From Mycobacterium adipatum (GTDB taxonomy: Bacteria; Actinomycetota; Actinomycetes; Mycobacteriales; Mycobacteriaceae), in contig NZ_CP015596.1 of the NCBI RefSeq assembly GCF_001644575.1, forward strand, positions 4,216,001 through 4,280,000: a DNA stretch of 64,000 nucleotides, read 5' to 3'. A program made the position numbers and the translations under genes. Shown one piece after another: positions 10,663-20,554 of this stretch (its first letter is position 1; the number at the start of each line of letters is the position of its first letter). A model generated the notes under the pieces. That model saw nothing but the letters and a program-made list of their open reading frames with translations, made no database searches and was not told the origin of the DNA.

Positions 10663-10932
10663 TCAGAGCCAGAGGTAGAGCGCCGCAAGCAGCGCCCACA
10701 TCCCTACGCAGTAGGCCTCAAAGGCGGCGCGCAGGGCAAACGGCGCGTGCCGCAACTCCATGAAGTCCAGGCCGACCAGGCGTACCTTGACCGCGGCGAT
10801 GCCCAAAACCACGACGGCGACCAGGGAGCCGGTGCCGTGCTCGGCGCCGACCGCCCAGGACACGATCGTGGCGGCGACCAGAAACAGCCAGCTCGCACCG
10901 GCACGGTTCTTCAGGAGATTCAGGGCCGTCAT
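10663..10932 (-). CDS. Cytochrome c oxidase subunit IV-family membrane protein
   Basis: 89 residues with three hydrophobic segments (ASWLFLVAATIVSWAVGA, GSLVAVVVLGIAAVKV, and a C-terminal helix ending ALLAALYLWL). The central KVRLVGLDFMELRHAP resembles prokaryotic cytochrome c oxidase subunit IV proteins (NorF/CyoD-like). The ATG at 10932 shares one base with the stop of the subunit III gene (TGATG), so translation is probably coupled. No oxidase subunit I or II is in the window, so this would be an accessory membrane subunit of an unidentified heme-copper complex. Confidence 0.75.
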   Translation of the reverse strand: MTALNLLKNRAGASWLFLVAATIVSWAVGAEHGTGSLVAVVVLGIAAVKVRLVGLDFMELRHAPFALRAAFEAYCVGMWALLAALYLWL

Positions 10933-11513
10933 CAGCTCACCAGGTACAGCAGAGCGAACAGGAAGATCCATAGCAGGTCGACGAGGTGCCAGAAGCAGGC
11001 CGCGCCTTCGACCAGTGCGGTGCGGGTGTCGCTCAGTTCGGGTCGCCGGGTTTGGGTCAGAACAAATGACAACGCGCCGAGGCCGAGGCACACATGGAAC
11101 AGGTGCAGCCCGGTGAGGATGAAGTAGTACAGGTAGAAGTCGTTGGCGCCGGGACCGTGCCCGGCAGCGCCCAGCGAGATGTACTCGTAGACCTTGAGTG
11201 CGATAAACAGCAGGCCGAACGCCATGGCCGCCGCTGCGGCCCTCGTGGCGAGTGGTCGTTGCGCGGCGCGCATGGCGTTGAGGGTGAGCACAATGCACAA
11301 CGAACTGGTCAGCAGCACAAGGGTATTGATGACTCCGATGCCAATGTGCAGGGTGCTTCGGGCGACGTCGAATACGTCGGGGGCTTTGGAGCGTTCGACC
11401 AGGAAGGTCACGAAGAAGGCGCCGAAGACGAGCATGTCTCCGAACAGGAAGACCCACGTGCCGCCCTCGCCTGGTATCCGCTTCTCGCGGGCGGGCGCTG
11501 CTATCGCCGTCAC
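10932..11513 (-). CDS. Heme-copper oxidase subunit III-family protein (NorE-like)
   Basis: 193 residues with five hydrophobic segments. It is shorter than the seven-helix CtaE and matches the NorE-like subset. The N-terminus has the diagnostic PGEGGTWVFLFGDMLVFGAFF pattern, followed by a helix with HIGIGVINTLVLLTSS, then YYFILTGLHLFHVCLG and a C-terminal ACFWHLVDLLWIFLFALLYL. The GTG at 11513 overlaps the stop of the upstream membrane gene by 4 bases (GTGA). Three coupled genes form this operon and the catalytic subunits are elsewhere, so its partner is unknown. NorE-like proteins can accompany nitric oxide reductase. Confidence 0.82.
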   Translation of the reverse strand: MTAIAAPAREKRIPGEGGTWVFLFGDMLVFGAFFVTFLVERSKAPDVFDVARSTLHIGIGVINTLVLLTSSLCIVLTLNAMRAAQRPLATRAAAAAMAFGLLFIALKVYEYISLGAAGHGPGANDFYLYYFILTGLHLFHVCLGLGALSFVLTQTRRPELSDTRTALVEGAACFWHLVDLLWIFLFALLYLVS

Positions 11514-12214
11514 GCGGGCTGGAGGGCTCGTTGTTCGGCCTTAATTGATTTGAGCATCACCGCGGTGGTGGAGAACAGCCACACCACCAGGACGAGGCCG
11601 GGGATGTAGAAGGCGAAAATGCCGTCCCAGGCCAGGGGGCCGTCATTGAACACGACCACGACGCAGCCCGGCAGGGACAGCGTCGCGACCCACAAGTTGA
11701 GATAGCCGTACCAGCGCGGGAAGGTCGGCGGGTCGGTCTGATCGACGAAGGCCGCGACCGCCAGGGTGAGGTTCTGGATGATGATGGTGCCGACGATGCC
11801 AATAAACCACAGCCAGAAGACATCGTTGAGCGCTTGGGTGAGCTCGGCAGAGCGTTCCTCGGGGCGGTAGGCGGCGACGCCGAGGAAGAACTGCGGGAAC
11901 AGCAGCGCCGGCACGAAGACGGTGGCGGCCATCAGCTGTGTCATCGAGAGCATGCCCCAGCGACCTTCGACGCGGCGGATACGCAAGATGATCGCGGCCA
12001 GGAACGGTAGCGCCAGGACGGCGCTGAGCAGGGCGCCCGAGACACCGAACCGGATCCACAGCTTGTGCTCGACGAAGAACGCGGCGATCTCGTCGGGTGA
12101 CGATGCTGGCGAAAGCGGCGGAAAGAGCTGCGCTATACCCGAAAAGCTGGCGCCGTACAGAAGGATCATGACGGTTCCGCACCAGGCGCCGATGCGCTGC
12201 AGGGTCAGCTCCAC
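11510..12214 (-). CDS. Polytopic membrane protein, first gene of the oxidase-like operon
   Basis: 234 residues from the GTG at 12214; in-frame ATGs at 12253 and 12262 are alternatives, but none has a clear ribosome site. Five to six hydrophobic segments are visible (TVMILLYGASFSGIAQLF, LLSAVLALPFLAAIIL, FWLWFIGIVGTIIIQNL, YGYLNLWVATLSLPG, YIPGLVLVVWLFSTTAV). I do not recognise a named family. Linkage by a 4-base overlap to NorE-like and subunit-IV-like genes implies a shared membrane complex. The upstream 200 bases are AT-rich for this genome and divergent from the gene at 12417, so they should hold both promoters. Confidence 0.7.
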   Translation of the reverse strand: MELTLQRIGAWCGTVMILLYGASFSGIAQLFPPLSPASSPDEIAAFFVEHKLWIRFGVSGALLSAVLALPFLAAIILRIRRVEGRWGMLSMTQLMAATVFVPALLFPQFFLGVAAYRPEERSAELTQALNDVFWLWFIGIVGTIIIQNLTLAVAAFVDQTDPPTFPRWYGYLNLWVATLSLPGCVVVVFNDGPLAWDGIFAFYIPGLVLVVWLFSTTAVMLKSIKAEQRALQPA

Positions 12215-12416
12215 GAGGCGGACGTTACCGCTTACGTGGCTTTGTTTTGACATTTTTGCCATAACAATGGCGGTGCTGCAGTGAAAGAAGTGCACTGAGG
12301 CTGCACATTGCTCACTTAAACTGGGGTTCGGGCCATGTGGCTAGCATCGACTCAGGGATGTTCGACGGCGACGGGGGTGGATCGGTGACGGCGCGCGATA
12401 ATCGGGGGTGGCGCCA

Positions 12417-13532
12417 GTGACGAATCCACCGCCGCCAAGCAATTGGGGTCCGCCGCCGCAATACGGTCAGGGACAGCCTTCGTACGGGCCCGGCCCGTGG
12501 CCACCGCAGCAAGGCTGGGGCCCACCTCAACCGCCCAAGAACAACAGCCTCAAATGGTTGCTGATCGGCGTCGCCGTACTGCTTGTCATCGCCATATCCG
12601 TAGGCGCCACACTGCTTTTCACGCGGGACGGCGGTGGCGGCACTACGCAGACAGCCAGCGGAAACCCGTCGGCCTCTGGCGACATTGCGAGTGCGAACGA
12701 CACGGGACCGGTGACGGTCATTACCGAGGATCCGACGTGCGCCGCTTGGCGACCGATCGCCACGACGCTGTCAAACCAGCAGAAGCAAGGTTGGGACAAG
12801 CGAGACTACTCGAAGCCTGCCTCAGCATGGACACCCGAAGAACGTGTCTTGCATCAATCTATGGCCGACGCTGTGCGGGATGCTGCTGATCAAACTGTCG
12901 ATCTCGCCAAGTTGACGCCGCATCGAGTGATGCGCGAACTTTACGAGCAATCGATCGCATACTGGCGCGCTTACGCCGATAGCATTCCGACCTACATCGA
13001 AGCAGACAATACCCTTGTCGGGGTTGCAAGCGACGCGTCAAGTGCCGTTGTTGCTATCTGCGCCGCGATCGAAAACGATTCAGCATCTGCACGGATCCCG
13101 TTAGTTAAGGCAGAGTCGCCGGCACCGCTGGAAGGCCCGGCTGTGAATCCAGCCAATCCCACTCGCTTCATTGACGCCAACGGTGATTCAAGTTGTGAGG
13201 CTTGGACTGCAGCGTCCAATCAATTTGATATTGATGCCGCGCCCTGGCGCGACAACGATCCAAATATTCCTGCGAGCCAATGGACCCCCGAACAAAAATC
13301 GACAATGGAGTCGATGGTGCCTGTAATGACAAAATTTGCAGACGCGCTCATCGCAATTGGCACATCATCGGAAAATGCGACCCTCCGTGACTTTGCTGCT
13401 CTGTCTGCTCAGTACTGGCATGCTTTCGCACTAGCTTTGCCAACTTATCAAGCGTCTGACAATAGCTTGGCTTCCGCGGCAGCTTATGCACACTACCTCG
13501 TGTTTAATGCTTGCGCATCTGCGAGAGATTAG
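12417..13532 (+). CDS. Membrane-anchored protein with two internal repeats
   Basis: 371 residues from the GTG at 12417, chosen because GGGGGTGG lies 6-13 bases upstream; an in-frame GTG at 12408 is less likely. Layout: a Pro/Gly/Gln-rich cytoplasmic head (about 1-40), one helix (SLKWLLIGVAVLLVIAISVG), a short Gly/Thr linker, then two tandem repeats of about 110 residues outside the membrane. Each repeat begins C-x-A-W, contains PAS-x-WTPE, then YW-x-A(F/Y)A, PTY-x-x-x-DN, and ends with a Cys. No known function. Two bases separate it from the next gene, so they are co-transcribed. Base composition is clearly less GC-rich than the backbone. Confidence 0.8.
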   Translation: MTNPPPPSNWGPPPQYGQGQPSYGPGPWPPQQGWGPPQPPKNNSLKWLLIGVAVLLVIAISVGATLLFTRDGGGGTTQTASGNPSASGDIASANDTGPVTVITEDPTCAAWRPIATTLSNQQKQGWDKRDYSKPASAWTPEERVLHQSMADAVRDAADQTVDLAKLTPHRVMRELYEQSIAYWRAYADSIPTYIEADNTLVGVASDASSAVVAICAAIENDSASARIPLVKAESPAPLEGPAVNPANPTRFIDANGDSSCEAWTAASNQFDIDAAPWRDNDPNIPASQWTPEQKSTMESMVPVMTKFADALIAIGTSSENATLRDFAALSAQYWHAFALALPTYQASDNSLASAAAYAHYLVFNACASARD

Positions 13533-13534
13533 CC

Positions 13535-15832
13535 GTGAGCGTCCCTAGGCCGGCAGGCAAATACGTAGACAGGATGCTCGACCCCGGTGGATGGCCCGGC
13601 CTCGATGAAGACGCAGTCCTCCAACACGCAAATGGACTATCTGACACGCTGCGCCAGCTCACCTCCACCCTTGAGAAATGGCTGTATGAGTCGGGAGAAT
13701 TAGCGTCCGGAACTGTTTGGTCCGGATCCGGAGCGAACGCGGGATCCACCGCTATTCAAAGGTCAATTGAGTCTTTGAAAAAGCAGCAACGCAATCTAGT
13801 GGGATCGATTACATGGCTTAGACACGTGTCCGAAGTCACCCGGGACGCCAAGCTGGCGATTGCAGCTCGAGTTTCGAGTGCCGAGGACGCGATCGCGGCA
13901 CTCGAAAGCTCAAACCTCCGCGCCGAAGTACGTCAACAACGGATAGATAGCATCATCGCTGCCGCACACGAAGCAAACGTAGCTGATGTTGCAGCGGCCT
14001 CGGCAGGCGCTCGCTTCTCAGATTGGAGCTTGTCAGACGAGCAACACGCGCGGACGCTCGAAGGCCTTGTTCGGGGCAACCCCCCGCCTGCTCCGGCACC
14101 TAGAGTCGGTGCTTCAACGCCTAGTTCGACAGTGCCGCCAAATTCGTCGGGACGGCCGGACGAAACGGAGCCTCCGCGTATTTCGACAGTCCGTAATTCC
14201 GGCGATCACACGACGGCGGACCCCGAGTCAATGGGTGAAACGCCCACACCTGCGATGCCGATACAAGAAACCGTCGCACCTATATCCGACCAAACGAGTG
14301 GGACAACCGACCCTGGATCGGTTGGTGCAGTGCCGCCAGTGGCGCCCACACAACAAACCGTCGCACCCATATCCGACCAATCCAACGCTACGCAGACACC
14401 ATCGCCGATGCCGGCGCCGCACTCCCCGGTAGCAGGTAACCCCGCGCCAGCGACGAGCCCCCGTGTCACCGGCCAGCCTGCGTTGCCAATTTCCACCGGA
14501 AGCGCGCAGGGCGGCATCGGAGGCAGCCCCGCTCCCAGCATCGGTGGCACCCAAGGCCCCAGTGGGATCAGCGGGACCGGTGGGGCCCCGCAGACACCGG
14601 CTGCCACCACGGGCGCGGGCGCAGGCCAAGCTCCGGTCAGCACGCCACAGCAAGACTTCCAAAAGGGCTTCGCCGACGTCACGAAGGCCGCAAACGCCAA
14701 CCCGATGCCGCTGAACCAGACACCGCTGAGCCCCGCGGCACCCGCATCTGCGCCCGCCGCACCGGTCTACCAACAGGCCGACCCGACCGGGTCGACGGCG
14801 CCAGCCGCCGCCACCAGCCACAACGCACCGGTAACCAGCGCCCCGGCCCCCGCTACCCCGGCGGCGCCCGCCGCACCCACCGGCGCCCCACCGATGCCGC
14901 TGGGCAACCCCTCCACCCCAGCACCCGCCGCACCGGTCCCACCCAGCGCCAGCCCGGCGGGACCCGCGGTAGCCCCGGCATCGACAAACCAAGGCGCCGC
15001 AGGCGGCGCCGCCGCGCCCGTCCCGATTTCGGCCGCCCGCGCCGAACGCGATGCCATGGCCGCTGCCGCCACCGCAGGAGCCCTACGCCGCCAAGGAAAC
15101 AACCCGCGTCAACTCGCCCGCCACATCGGCGCCGCGCTCAACGTCGGCATCACCGACCCCAGCCTGTTCTGGATCACCGCCGTCACCTCCGACGGCCAGA
15201 TCCTGACCGCCAACAACTACGGTCTGGCCTACATCCCCGAACACGTGCACCTGCCCGAACAGGTCCGCATGGTCACCGCCGACGAATCCATACCCGCCCA
15301 GACCCGCGGCACGTGGGCCACCTATCCCCTACTGGCCGTGCAGGAATGGGCCCGCCATCACAACGTCACGTTGCAGGCTGTGGCCGGCACCGAAGAGAAC
15401 CTCAAAGGGTTCGATCTCGGTGCCGCCCGAGACATCCTCACCCCCGAAGACATGCCCGACAGCGGAAAGATGCAGGGCCGCAACCGGTTGGAGGTCATCG
15501 CACCCGAGGTCGCCACCAAACTTGCCGGCATCAGCGCCAGCGGGCTGGCCGAACTGCTGCCGCCCGCACCCGCCGATAACACCCCACCGCCGGACCACCG
15601 AATCAACCTGCTGCTCGAGGTCTGCAAGCCGCTGCTCAGCGCGAACCCGGATCGCGCCGGCGCGCACCTGAAAGCCATGATCGCCTACGCCGATCACCTC
15701 CAGACCGTAGCGCTCCACCGCGCCCATAACGCCGCGGATGCCGATCTGCAGCGCACCGCCATCGCCGACTGGATTTACTGGCAGCACATCAGCGTGCTCA
15801 GCTCCGATGCGCTCAGCACGATGGTGAGCTGA
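13535..15832 (+). CDS. ESX-type secreted-like protein: WXG-like head, Pro/Ala linker, conserved C-terminal domain
   Basis: 765 residues from the GTG at 13535. Residues 1-160 are helical with a WSG turn at 62-64, resembling a WXG100/PPE-type hairpin. Residues 170-500 are a Pro/Ala/Thr-rich linker containing two near-repeats of the form QE/QT-TVAPISDQ. Residues 505-765 form a globular domain (RQLARHIGAALNVGITDPSLF, then ATYPLLAVQEWARHH). It resembles the C-terminal domain shared by the M. tuberculosis Rv3899c/Rv2082 group as I remember it (DUF5631/DUF5632). No signal peptide or YxxxD motif was found, so export would need a partner. The EspC-like gene converging on it is a candidate. The first 700 bases are lower in GC than the rest. 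Confidence 0.75.
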   Translation: MSVPRPAGKYVDRMLDPGGWPGLDEDAVLQHANGLSDTLRQLTSTLEKWLYESGELASGTVWSGSGANAGSTAIQRSIESLKKQQRNLVGSITWLRHVSEVTRDAKLAIAARVSSAEDAIAALESSNLRAEVRQQRIDSIIAAAHEANVADVAAASAGARFSDWSLSDEQHARTLEGLVRGNPPPAPAPRVGASTPSSTVPPNSSGRPDETEPPRISTVRNSGDHTTADPESMGETPTPAMPIQETVAPISDQTSGTTDPGSVGAVPPVAPTQQTVAPISDQSNATQTPSPMPAPHSPVAGNPAPATSPRVTGQPALPISTGSAQGGIGGSPAPSIGGTQGPSGISGTGGAPQTPAATTGAGAGQAPVSTPQQDFQKGFADVTKAANANPMPLNQTPLSPAAPASAPAAPVYQQADPTGSTAPAAATSHNAPVTSAPAPATPAAPAAPTGAPPMPLGNPSTPAPAAPVPPSASPAGPAVAPASTNQGAAGGAAAPVPISAARAERDAMAAAATAGALRRQGNNPRQLARHIGAALNVGITDPSLFWITAVTSDGQILTANNYGLAYIPEHVHLPEQVRMVTADESIPAQTRGTWATYPLLAVQEWARHHNVTLQAVAGTEENLKGFDLGAARDILTPEDMPDSGKMQGRNRLEVIAPEVATKLAGISASGLAELLPPAPADNTPPPDHRINLLLEVCKPLLSANPDRAGAHLKAMIAYADHLQTVALHRAHNAADADLQRTAIADWIYWQHISVLSSDALSTMVS

Positions 15833-15842
15833 GCAACCAGAG

Positions 15843-16586
15843 CTACAGGTTGATCGTCGGATCCGTTGACGCGGCCGGGTTCTGCGCGGCCGCCGGCGCC
15901 CGCTCGGCGTCGACGTCGCCGGGCGCCGCACCAGCCGGTTCTTCGGCACGGTGCCGTCCGCCCTCGCGCTCAGCGGGCTCATCCTTCTCGCTGAACTGCT
16001 CCACCATCTGCTGGACCTGATCGCCCACCTGCTGGGCACCCTGCATTGCCGCCTGGGGCAACGACCCGGCCATCCCGCCGATCTGCTGCGGCACCTGGCC
16101 GGCCTGCTGGGCCATCTGCATGGGCATCCCCATCATCCCGCCCATCGCACCCATGCCGCCGCCCGCACTGGGTGAAGCACCTGTCATGCCGGTGGCGGCA
16201 GCGGGTGCCGCGGCCCCGGCGCCCAGGCCTGCCGCACCACTGCCGCCGGAACCCGTTGCCGGAGAAGCAACCCCACCGCCGACAGGCTGCTTCATCGTCT
16301 GCTCGATCGTGCCCTTGAGGTGGGAGTCGGTACTGAGATACCGACGGGCCGCTTCGACGACGGACTCCGCGGTGCCGATGGCGGCCTGTTTCATCGGCGG
16401 CAGACCCTCGATGATCGGTGTCTCGGCCTTGGGTACATCGGCGGCCAACGCCTGCGACAGCGCATCGGAGCCATAGGACGGCGTGAACGGTTCCGGCGCG
16501 TCCGGAAGACCCTGGGCGGCGGACAACAGCCGCTGCCCGGCCGCGCCGAGCAACTCGGCGTCCACCTTCAACGGTTCAAGCGTCAC
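15843..16586 (-). CDS. EspC-like type VII secretion target protein
   Basis: 247 residues from the GTG at 16586, preceded by GGAGGGGG at suitable spacing; an upstream in-frame start would remove that site from use. Residues 1-100 form a helical hairpin (TLEPLKVDAELLGAAGQRLLS) ending with Y83-L-S-T-D87, which fits the YxxxD/E type VII secretion signal. Residues 110-200 are Gly/Ala/Met-rich with many MGGM/MAQQ units. The tail is acidic and charged. EspC-like proteins are secreted by ESX systems, often as heterodimers. Its stop faces the large WXG-like gene 10 bases away, and both may be substrates of one ESX machine encoded elsewhere. Confidence 0.8.
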   Translation of the reverse strand: MTLEPLKVDAELLGAAGQRLLSAAQGLPDAPEPFTPSYGSDALSQALAADVPKAETPIIEGLPPMKQAAIGTAESVVEAARRYLSTDSHLKGTIEQTMKQPVGGGVASPATGSGGSGAAGLGAGAAAPAAATGMTGASPSAGGGMGAMGGMMGMPMQMAQQAGQVPQQIGGMAGSLPQAAMQGAQQVGDQVQQMVEQFSEKDEPAEREGGRHRAEEPAGAAPGDVDAERAPAAAQNPAASTDPTINL

Positions 16587-16646
16587 AACAACCCCCTCCG
16601 ACCCCAAAAACGATACCGGAGCCCCGACCGCGTAACGGCACCAAAA

Positions 16647-19600
16647 TCAGCCGGTGGTGGCCAGATCCTGCCCGCGCATCCGTTGCGAGATCACCTGCGT
16701 GATGCCGTCACCCTGCATCGTCACGCCGTACAGCGCGTCGGCGATCTCCATCGTGGGCTTCTGGTGGGTGATGACGATCAGCTGGGACTTCTCCCGCAGT
16801 TGCTCGAACAGCCCGAGCAGCCGACGCAGGTTCACATCGTCCAGCGCGGCCTCGACCTCGTCCATGATGTAGAACGGCGACGGGCGTGCCCGGAAGATCG
16901 CGACCAGCATCGCCACCGCCGTCAACGACTTCTCCCCGCCGGACAGCAGCGACAGCCGCTTGACCTTCTTGCCCGGTGGTCGCGCCTCGACCTCGATGCC
17001 CGTGGTCAGCAGGTCGTCGGGGTTGGTCAGCAATAACCGTCCCTCACCGCCGGGGAACAGCGACGCGAACACCTGGGTGAATTCACGCTCCACGTCGGCG
17101 TAGGCCTCGGTGAACACCGTCAGGATGCGGGCATCCACATCCTCGATCACGTCCATCAGGTCCTTGCGGGCGCCCTTCACATCCTCCAGCTGAGTGGACA
17201 GGAAGTTGTAGCGCTCCTCCAGGGCCGCGAACTCCTCCAGCGCCAGCGGATTGACCCGACCCAACTCGTTGAGCTCACGTTCGGCCTTCTTTGCCCGCCG
17301 CTCCTGGGTGGGCCGGTCGAACGGCATCGGCGCCGGCGCGGTGACCTGTTCCCCGCGTTCGCGCGCCTGCTCGTACTCGGCCATCTCCAACTCGGTCGGC
17401 GGCAGCGGCACATCCGGCCCGTACTCGGCGATCAAATCCGCTGCTGCCAAACCGAACTGCTCCAGCGCGTGCTGTTCCAGCTGCTCGATGCGCAGTGCCG
17501 CTTGGGCTTTGGCGACCTCGTCGCGGTGCAGCGAATCGGTGAGCGCGGTAATCCGGGCGCCCAGTTCGTTGACCTCGGTGCGCGCCCGGTTCAGCGCATC
17601 GGAGCGTTGACTGCGCTCGGCGGACAGTTGATCGCGAGTGCGCGAAGCTGCGGCCACGGCCGCGGCCAACCGGGCTGCGACCAGCCGTCCGGACTCGGCG
17701 ACAGCAATCGCGACGGTCGCGGCGTGCTCACGAGCCTCCCGGGCCCGGGCCGCCCGCAACCGTGACTCACGTTCGGCCGCAGCGGAACGCCGCAGCGAAT
17801 CCGCCCGTCCCCGAACGGCATTCGCACGCTCCTCCGCGGTGCGCACCGCCAGCCGGGCCTCCACCTCGGTGGCGCGCGCGATCTCCGCGGCCGACGTGAA
17901 CTCCTGGCGGTCCTCGGTGTCATCGACCTCGAACATCGGCGCCTGCTGCGCGTTGTGCAGCCGGGTCTCCAGTTCGGTCAGTTCCTCGACGGCCGCCGTC
18001 CGCCCGGCCTCCAGCTCGGCGCGTTGCTTCATCAACCGTTGCCATTCGGCCTCGGCGTTCCGCGACTCCTGGCCCAGCCGGCCCAGCTGCTCGTAGATCG
18101 ACGAGATCGCCGCGTCGGATTCGTTCAGCGCGGCCAGCGCTTGCTCGGCCGCATCCTGGCGGGCCGCCTGCTCCTCCTTGGCACCGGCCAAGGCGGCCGT
18201 CAGCTCACCGGCCTGACGCTCTACGGTCGCGAGTTCCGTTCGGGCCTTCTCGATTTCGGACGCGATCTCCAGTGTCGACACCTTGCGGTCCGAACCGCCG
18301 CTGACCCAGCCTGCCCCCACCAGATCACCATCGGTGGTCGCGACGCGCAATTGCGGACGTTCGGCCACCAGATTCAGCGCCGCCAACAGGTCATCCACCA
18401 CCGCCACCCCGGCCAGCAAGGCGCTGATCGCGCCGCGCAGCCGTTCGGGCGCCTCGACCAGATCGACCGCCCACTGCCCGCCGGCGGGGAGCGCCTCGCC
18501 GTCGTATGCCTGCTGAATCGGCCAGTCGCCGAGCAGGATCGACGCCCGCCCGCCGTCGGCCTCCTTCAGCGCGGCCACGGCGGCGCGTGCGGCGCCGACA
18601 TTCTCGGCGGCCAACGCGTCGGCCGCCGGGCCGAGCACCGTCGCCACCGCGACCTCGTAGCCGGCGCGTACCCGCACCAGCTTGGCCACCGAACCGAAAA
18701 GCCCTGTACCACCGTGGTTTTCCGACAGCCAGGCCGCACCGTCCTTGCGTTCCAGACCCACCGACAGCGCATCGATGCGGGCGTGCAGTGAGGCGGCCTG
18801 GCGCTCGGCCGCACGCTCGGCGGCCTGGAGCTCGGCCACCCGTTCGTCGGCGGTGCGCAGCGCGGTGACCGATCGGTCGTGTTGATCGTCGAGACCGACC
18901 TCGCCCTCGTCGAGTTCACCGACGCGGGCCTGTACCGTCTCGAATTCGGCTTGGGCCAGCTGCAACCGGGCCGCAGCCTCCTCGATCCGGGCCGAGAGCC
19001 GCGTCACCTCGTCGTCGGTGGACTCCACCCGGGTGCGCATGGTGTCGACCTGACCGGACAGCCGGGCCAGCCCCTCGCGCCGGTCGGCCTCGGCGCGCGC
19101 GGCCGCCCGGTGCGCCTGCTCGGCGTCGGCCGCGACGCGTTCGCGCTCGGCCAGTTCGGCGCGGGCGTATTCCAGGGCTTCCCGCGAGGCCTCCAACTCG
19201 GCCAGCAGCTCCTGCTCGCGGGCGGCAACCTCGTCGGCCTCGGCCTCCAGGGCATCCGGGTCCCGGCCGGCATCCGTCTCGGGTTCGGCGTCGAGCAGCT
19301 GGGTGCGATCATTGGCGATCCGCACGGTCGCGCTGACCCGTTCGGCCAGCGCGGACAACCGGAACCAGGTCTGCTGCGCCGCCTCGGCACGTTCGGTCAG
19401 CTCGGCGACCGCCGCCTCGTGGGCGGCCAGCTCGACGGTGGCAGCCTCCAACCGGGTGGTCACGTCGTCGTGCTCGCGGCGCAGCGTCGTCTCGGCCTGG
19501 TTGGTGTCGTTGAACTCGGTCTGGCGGGTCAGCAAGTCATCGGCGGCCAGCCGCAACCGGGCGTCGCGCAGGTCGGCCTGGATGGTCTGGGCACGGCGCG

Positions 19601-20234
19601 CCATCTCGGCTTGGCGGCCCAGCGGTTTGAGCTGGCGACGCAGCTCGGTGGTCAGATCGGTGAGCCGCGCCAGGTTGGCCTGCATCGAGTCGAGCTTGCG
19701 GACGGCCTTTTCCCGGCGCTTGCGGTGCTTGAGCACCCCGGCGGCTTCCTCGATATAGGCGCGCCGGTCCTCGGGGCGCGACTCCAGGATCTCCGAGAGC
19801 TTGCCCTGCCCGACGATGACGTGCATTTCCCGGCCGATGCCGGAGTCGCTGAGCAGCTCCTGCACGTCCATCAGGCGGCAACTGCTGCCGTTGATCTCGT
19901 ACTCCCCGGCGCCGTCGCGGAACATCCGGCGGGTGATCGACACCTCGTTGTACTCGATGGGCAGCGCGTTGTCGGAGTTGTCGATGGTCAGCGTGACCTC
20001 GGCGCGGCCCAGCGGCGCGCGCGAGGAGGTACCGGCGAAGATGACGTCTTCCATCTTGCCGCCGCGCAGCGTTTTGGCACCCTGTTCGCCCATCACCCAG
20101 GTCAGGGCATCGACGACGTTGGATTTACCGGATCCGTTGGGCCCGACCACGCAGGTGATGCCGGGTTCGAAGCGCAGAGTCGTGGGCGCGGCGAAGGACT
20201 TGAAGCCCTTCAGCGTCAGACTCTTGAGATGCAC
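16647..20234 (-). CDS. smc: Chromosome segregation protein SMC
   Basis: 1195 residues from the GTG at 20234 ([15 protein letters not shown]), the usual family start; the open frame continues upstream without homology. The protein dimerises with ScpA/ScpB to organise and segregate the chromosome. The head has Walker [15 protein letters not shown] at about residue 32-45. Two long coiled coils (about 160-490 and 660-1000) flank a hinge at about 500-650. The C-terminal head has the signature [15 protein letters not shown] and Walker [14 protein letters not shown]. It follows acyP by 26 bases. Confidence 0.97.
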   Translation of the reverse strand: MHLKSLTLKGFKSFAAPTTLRFEPGITCVVGPNGSGKSNVVDALTWVMGEQGAKTLRGGKMEDVIFAGTSSRAPLGRAEVTLTIDNSDNALPIEYNEVSITRRMFRDGAGEYEINGSSCRLMDVQELLSDSGIGREMHVIVGQGKLSEILESRPEDRRAYIEEAAGVLKHRKRREKAVRKLDSMQANLARLTDLTTELRRQLKPLGRQAEMARRAQTIQADLRDARLRLAADDLLTRQTEFNDTNQAETTLRREHDDVTTRLEAATVELAAHEAAVAELTERAEAAQQTWFRLSALAERVSATVRIANDRTQLLDAEPETDAGRDPDALEAEADEVAAREQELLAELEASREALEYARAELAERERVAADAEQAHRAAARAEADRREGLARLSGQVDTMRTRVESTDDEVTRLSARIEEAAARLQLAQAEFETVQARVGELDEGEVGLDDQHDRSVTALRTADERVAELQAAERAAERQAASLHARIDALSVGLERKDGAAWLSENHGGTGLFGSVAKLVRVRAGYEVAVATVLGPAADALAAENVGAARAAVAALKEADGGRASILLGDWPIQQAYDGEALPAGGQWAVDLVEAPERLRGAISALLAGVAVVDDLLAALNLVAERPQLRVATTDGDLVGAGWVSGGSDRKVSTLEIASEIEKARTELATVERQAGELTAALAGAKEEQAARQDAAEQALAALNESDAAISSIYEQLGRLGQESRNAEAEWQRLMKQRAELEAGRTAAVEELTELETRLHNAQQAPMFEVDDTEDRQEFTSAAEIARATEVEARLAVRTAEERANAVRGRADSLRRSAAAERESRLRAARAREAREHAATVAIAVAESGRLVAARLAAAVAAASRTRDQLSAERSQRSDALNRARTEVNELGARITALTDSLHRDEVAKAQAALRIEQLEQHALEQFGLAAADLIAEYGPDVPLPPTELEMAEYEQARERGEQVTAPAPMPFDRPTQERRAKKAERELNELGRVNPLALEEFAALEERYNFLSTQLEDVKGARKDLMDVIEDVDARILTVFTEAYADVEREFTQVFASLFPGGEGRLLLTNPDDLLTTGIEVEARPPGKKVKRLSLLSGGEKSLTAVAMLVAIFRARPSPFYIMDEVEAALDDVNLRRLLGLFEQLREKSQLIVITHQKPTMEIADALYGVTMQGDGITQVISQRMRGQDLATTG

Positions 20235-20260
20235 GAGGTGAAACCCTACCGCCGCGCGGG

Positions 20261-20554
20261 TTAACGTTCGCTGAAGCCGTCGATCGGGTCGCCCACCGGG
20301 AGCCAATCGGCCATCACCGCGTCCACCGTGCCCGGTGTCTGCCCGGATTTCAGGTGGTCCAGCAGCCGCTCACAGTCCGGCCGAGGGCCCTGGGCCACCA
20401 CGTGCACCCGCCCGTCAGGCCGGTTGGACGCGTACCCGGTGAGCCCCAGCTCCAGCGCGCGGGACCGCGTCCACCAGCGGAAACCCACGCCCTGCACATT
20501 GCCGTGCACGTAGGCGCTAAGCCGCACCGGCTGATCCGGGCCGGCGTCAGCCAA
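20261..20554 (-). CDS. acyP: Acylphosphatase
   Basis: 97 residues from the TTG at 20554, which overlaps the end of the OsmC gene by 8 bases. A GTG at 20527 would also keep the domain. The enzyme hydrolyses acyl phosphates in the cytoplasm. The two family signatures are present: [14 protein letters not shown], with the catalytic Arg, and [17 protein letters not shown], with the catalytic Asn. The C-terminal FSER matches mycobacterial relatives. Its position between osmC and smc is the same as in M. tuberculosis. Confidence 0.93.
   Translation of the reverse strand: MADAGPDQPVRLSAYVHGNVQGVGFRWWTRSRALELGLTGYASNRPDGRVHVVAQGPRPDCERLLDHLKSGQTPGTVDAVMADWLPVGDPIDGFSER

Noticed and set aside
14221..14400. 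Repeated segments inside the WXG-like gene considered as a CRISPR-like or tandem DNA repeat
   Set aside because: The similarity is at protein level (TVAPISDQ units in a Pro/Thr-rich linker) with only two copies and no regular spacers.
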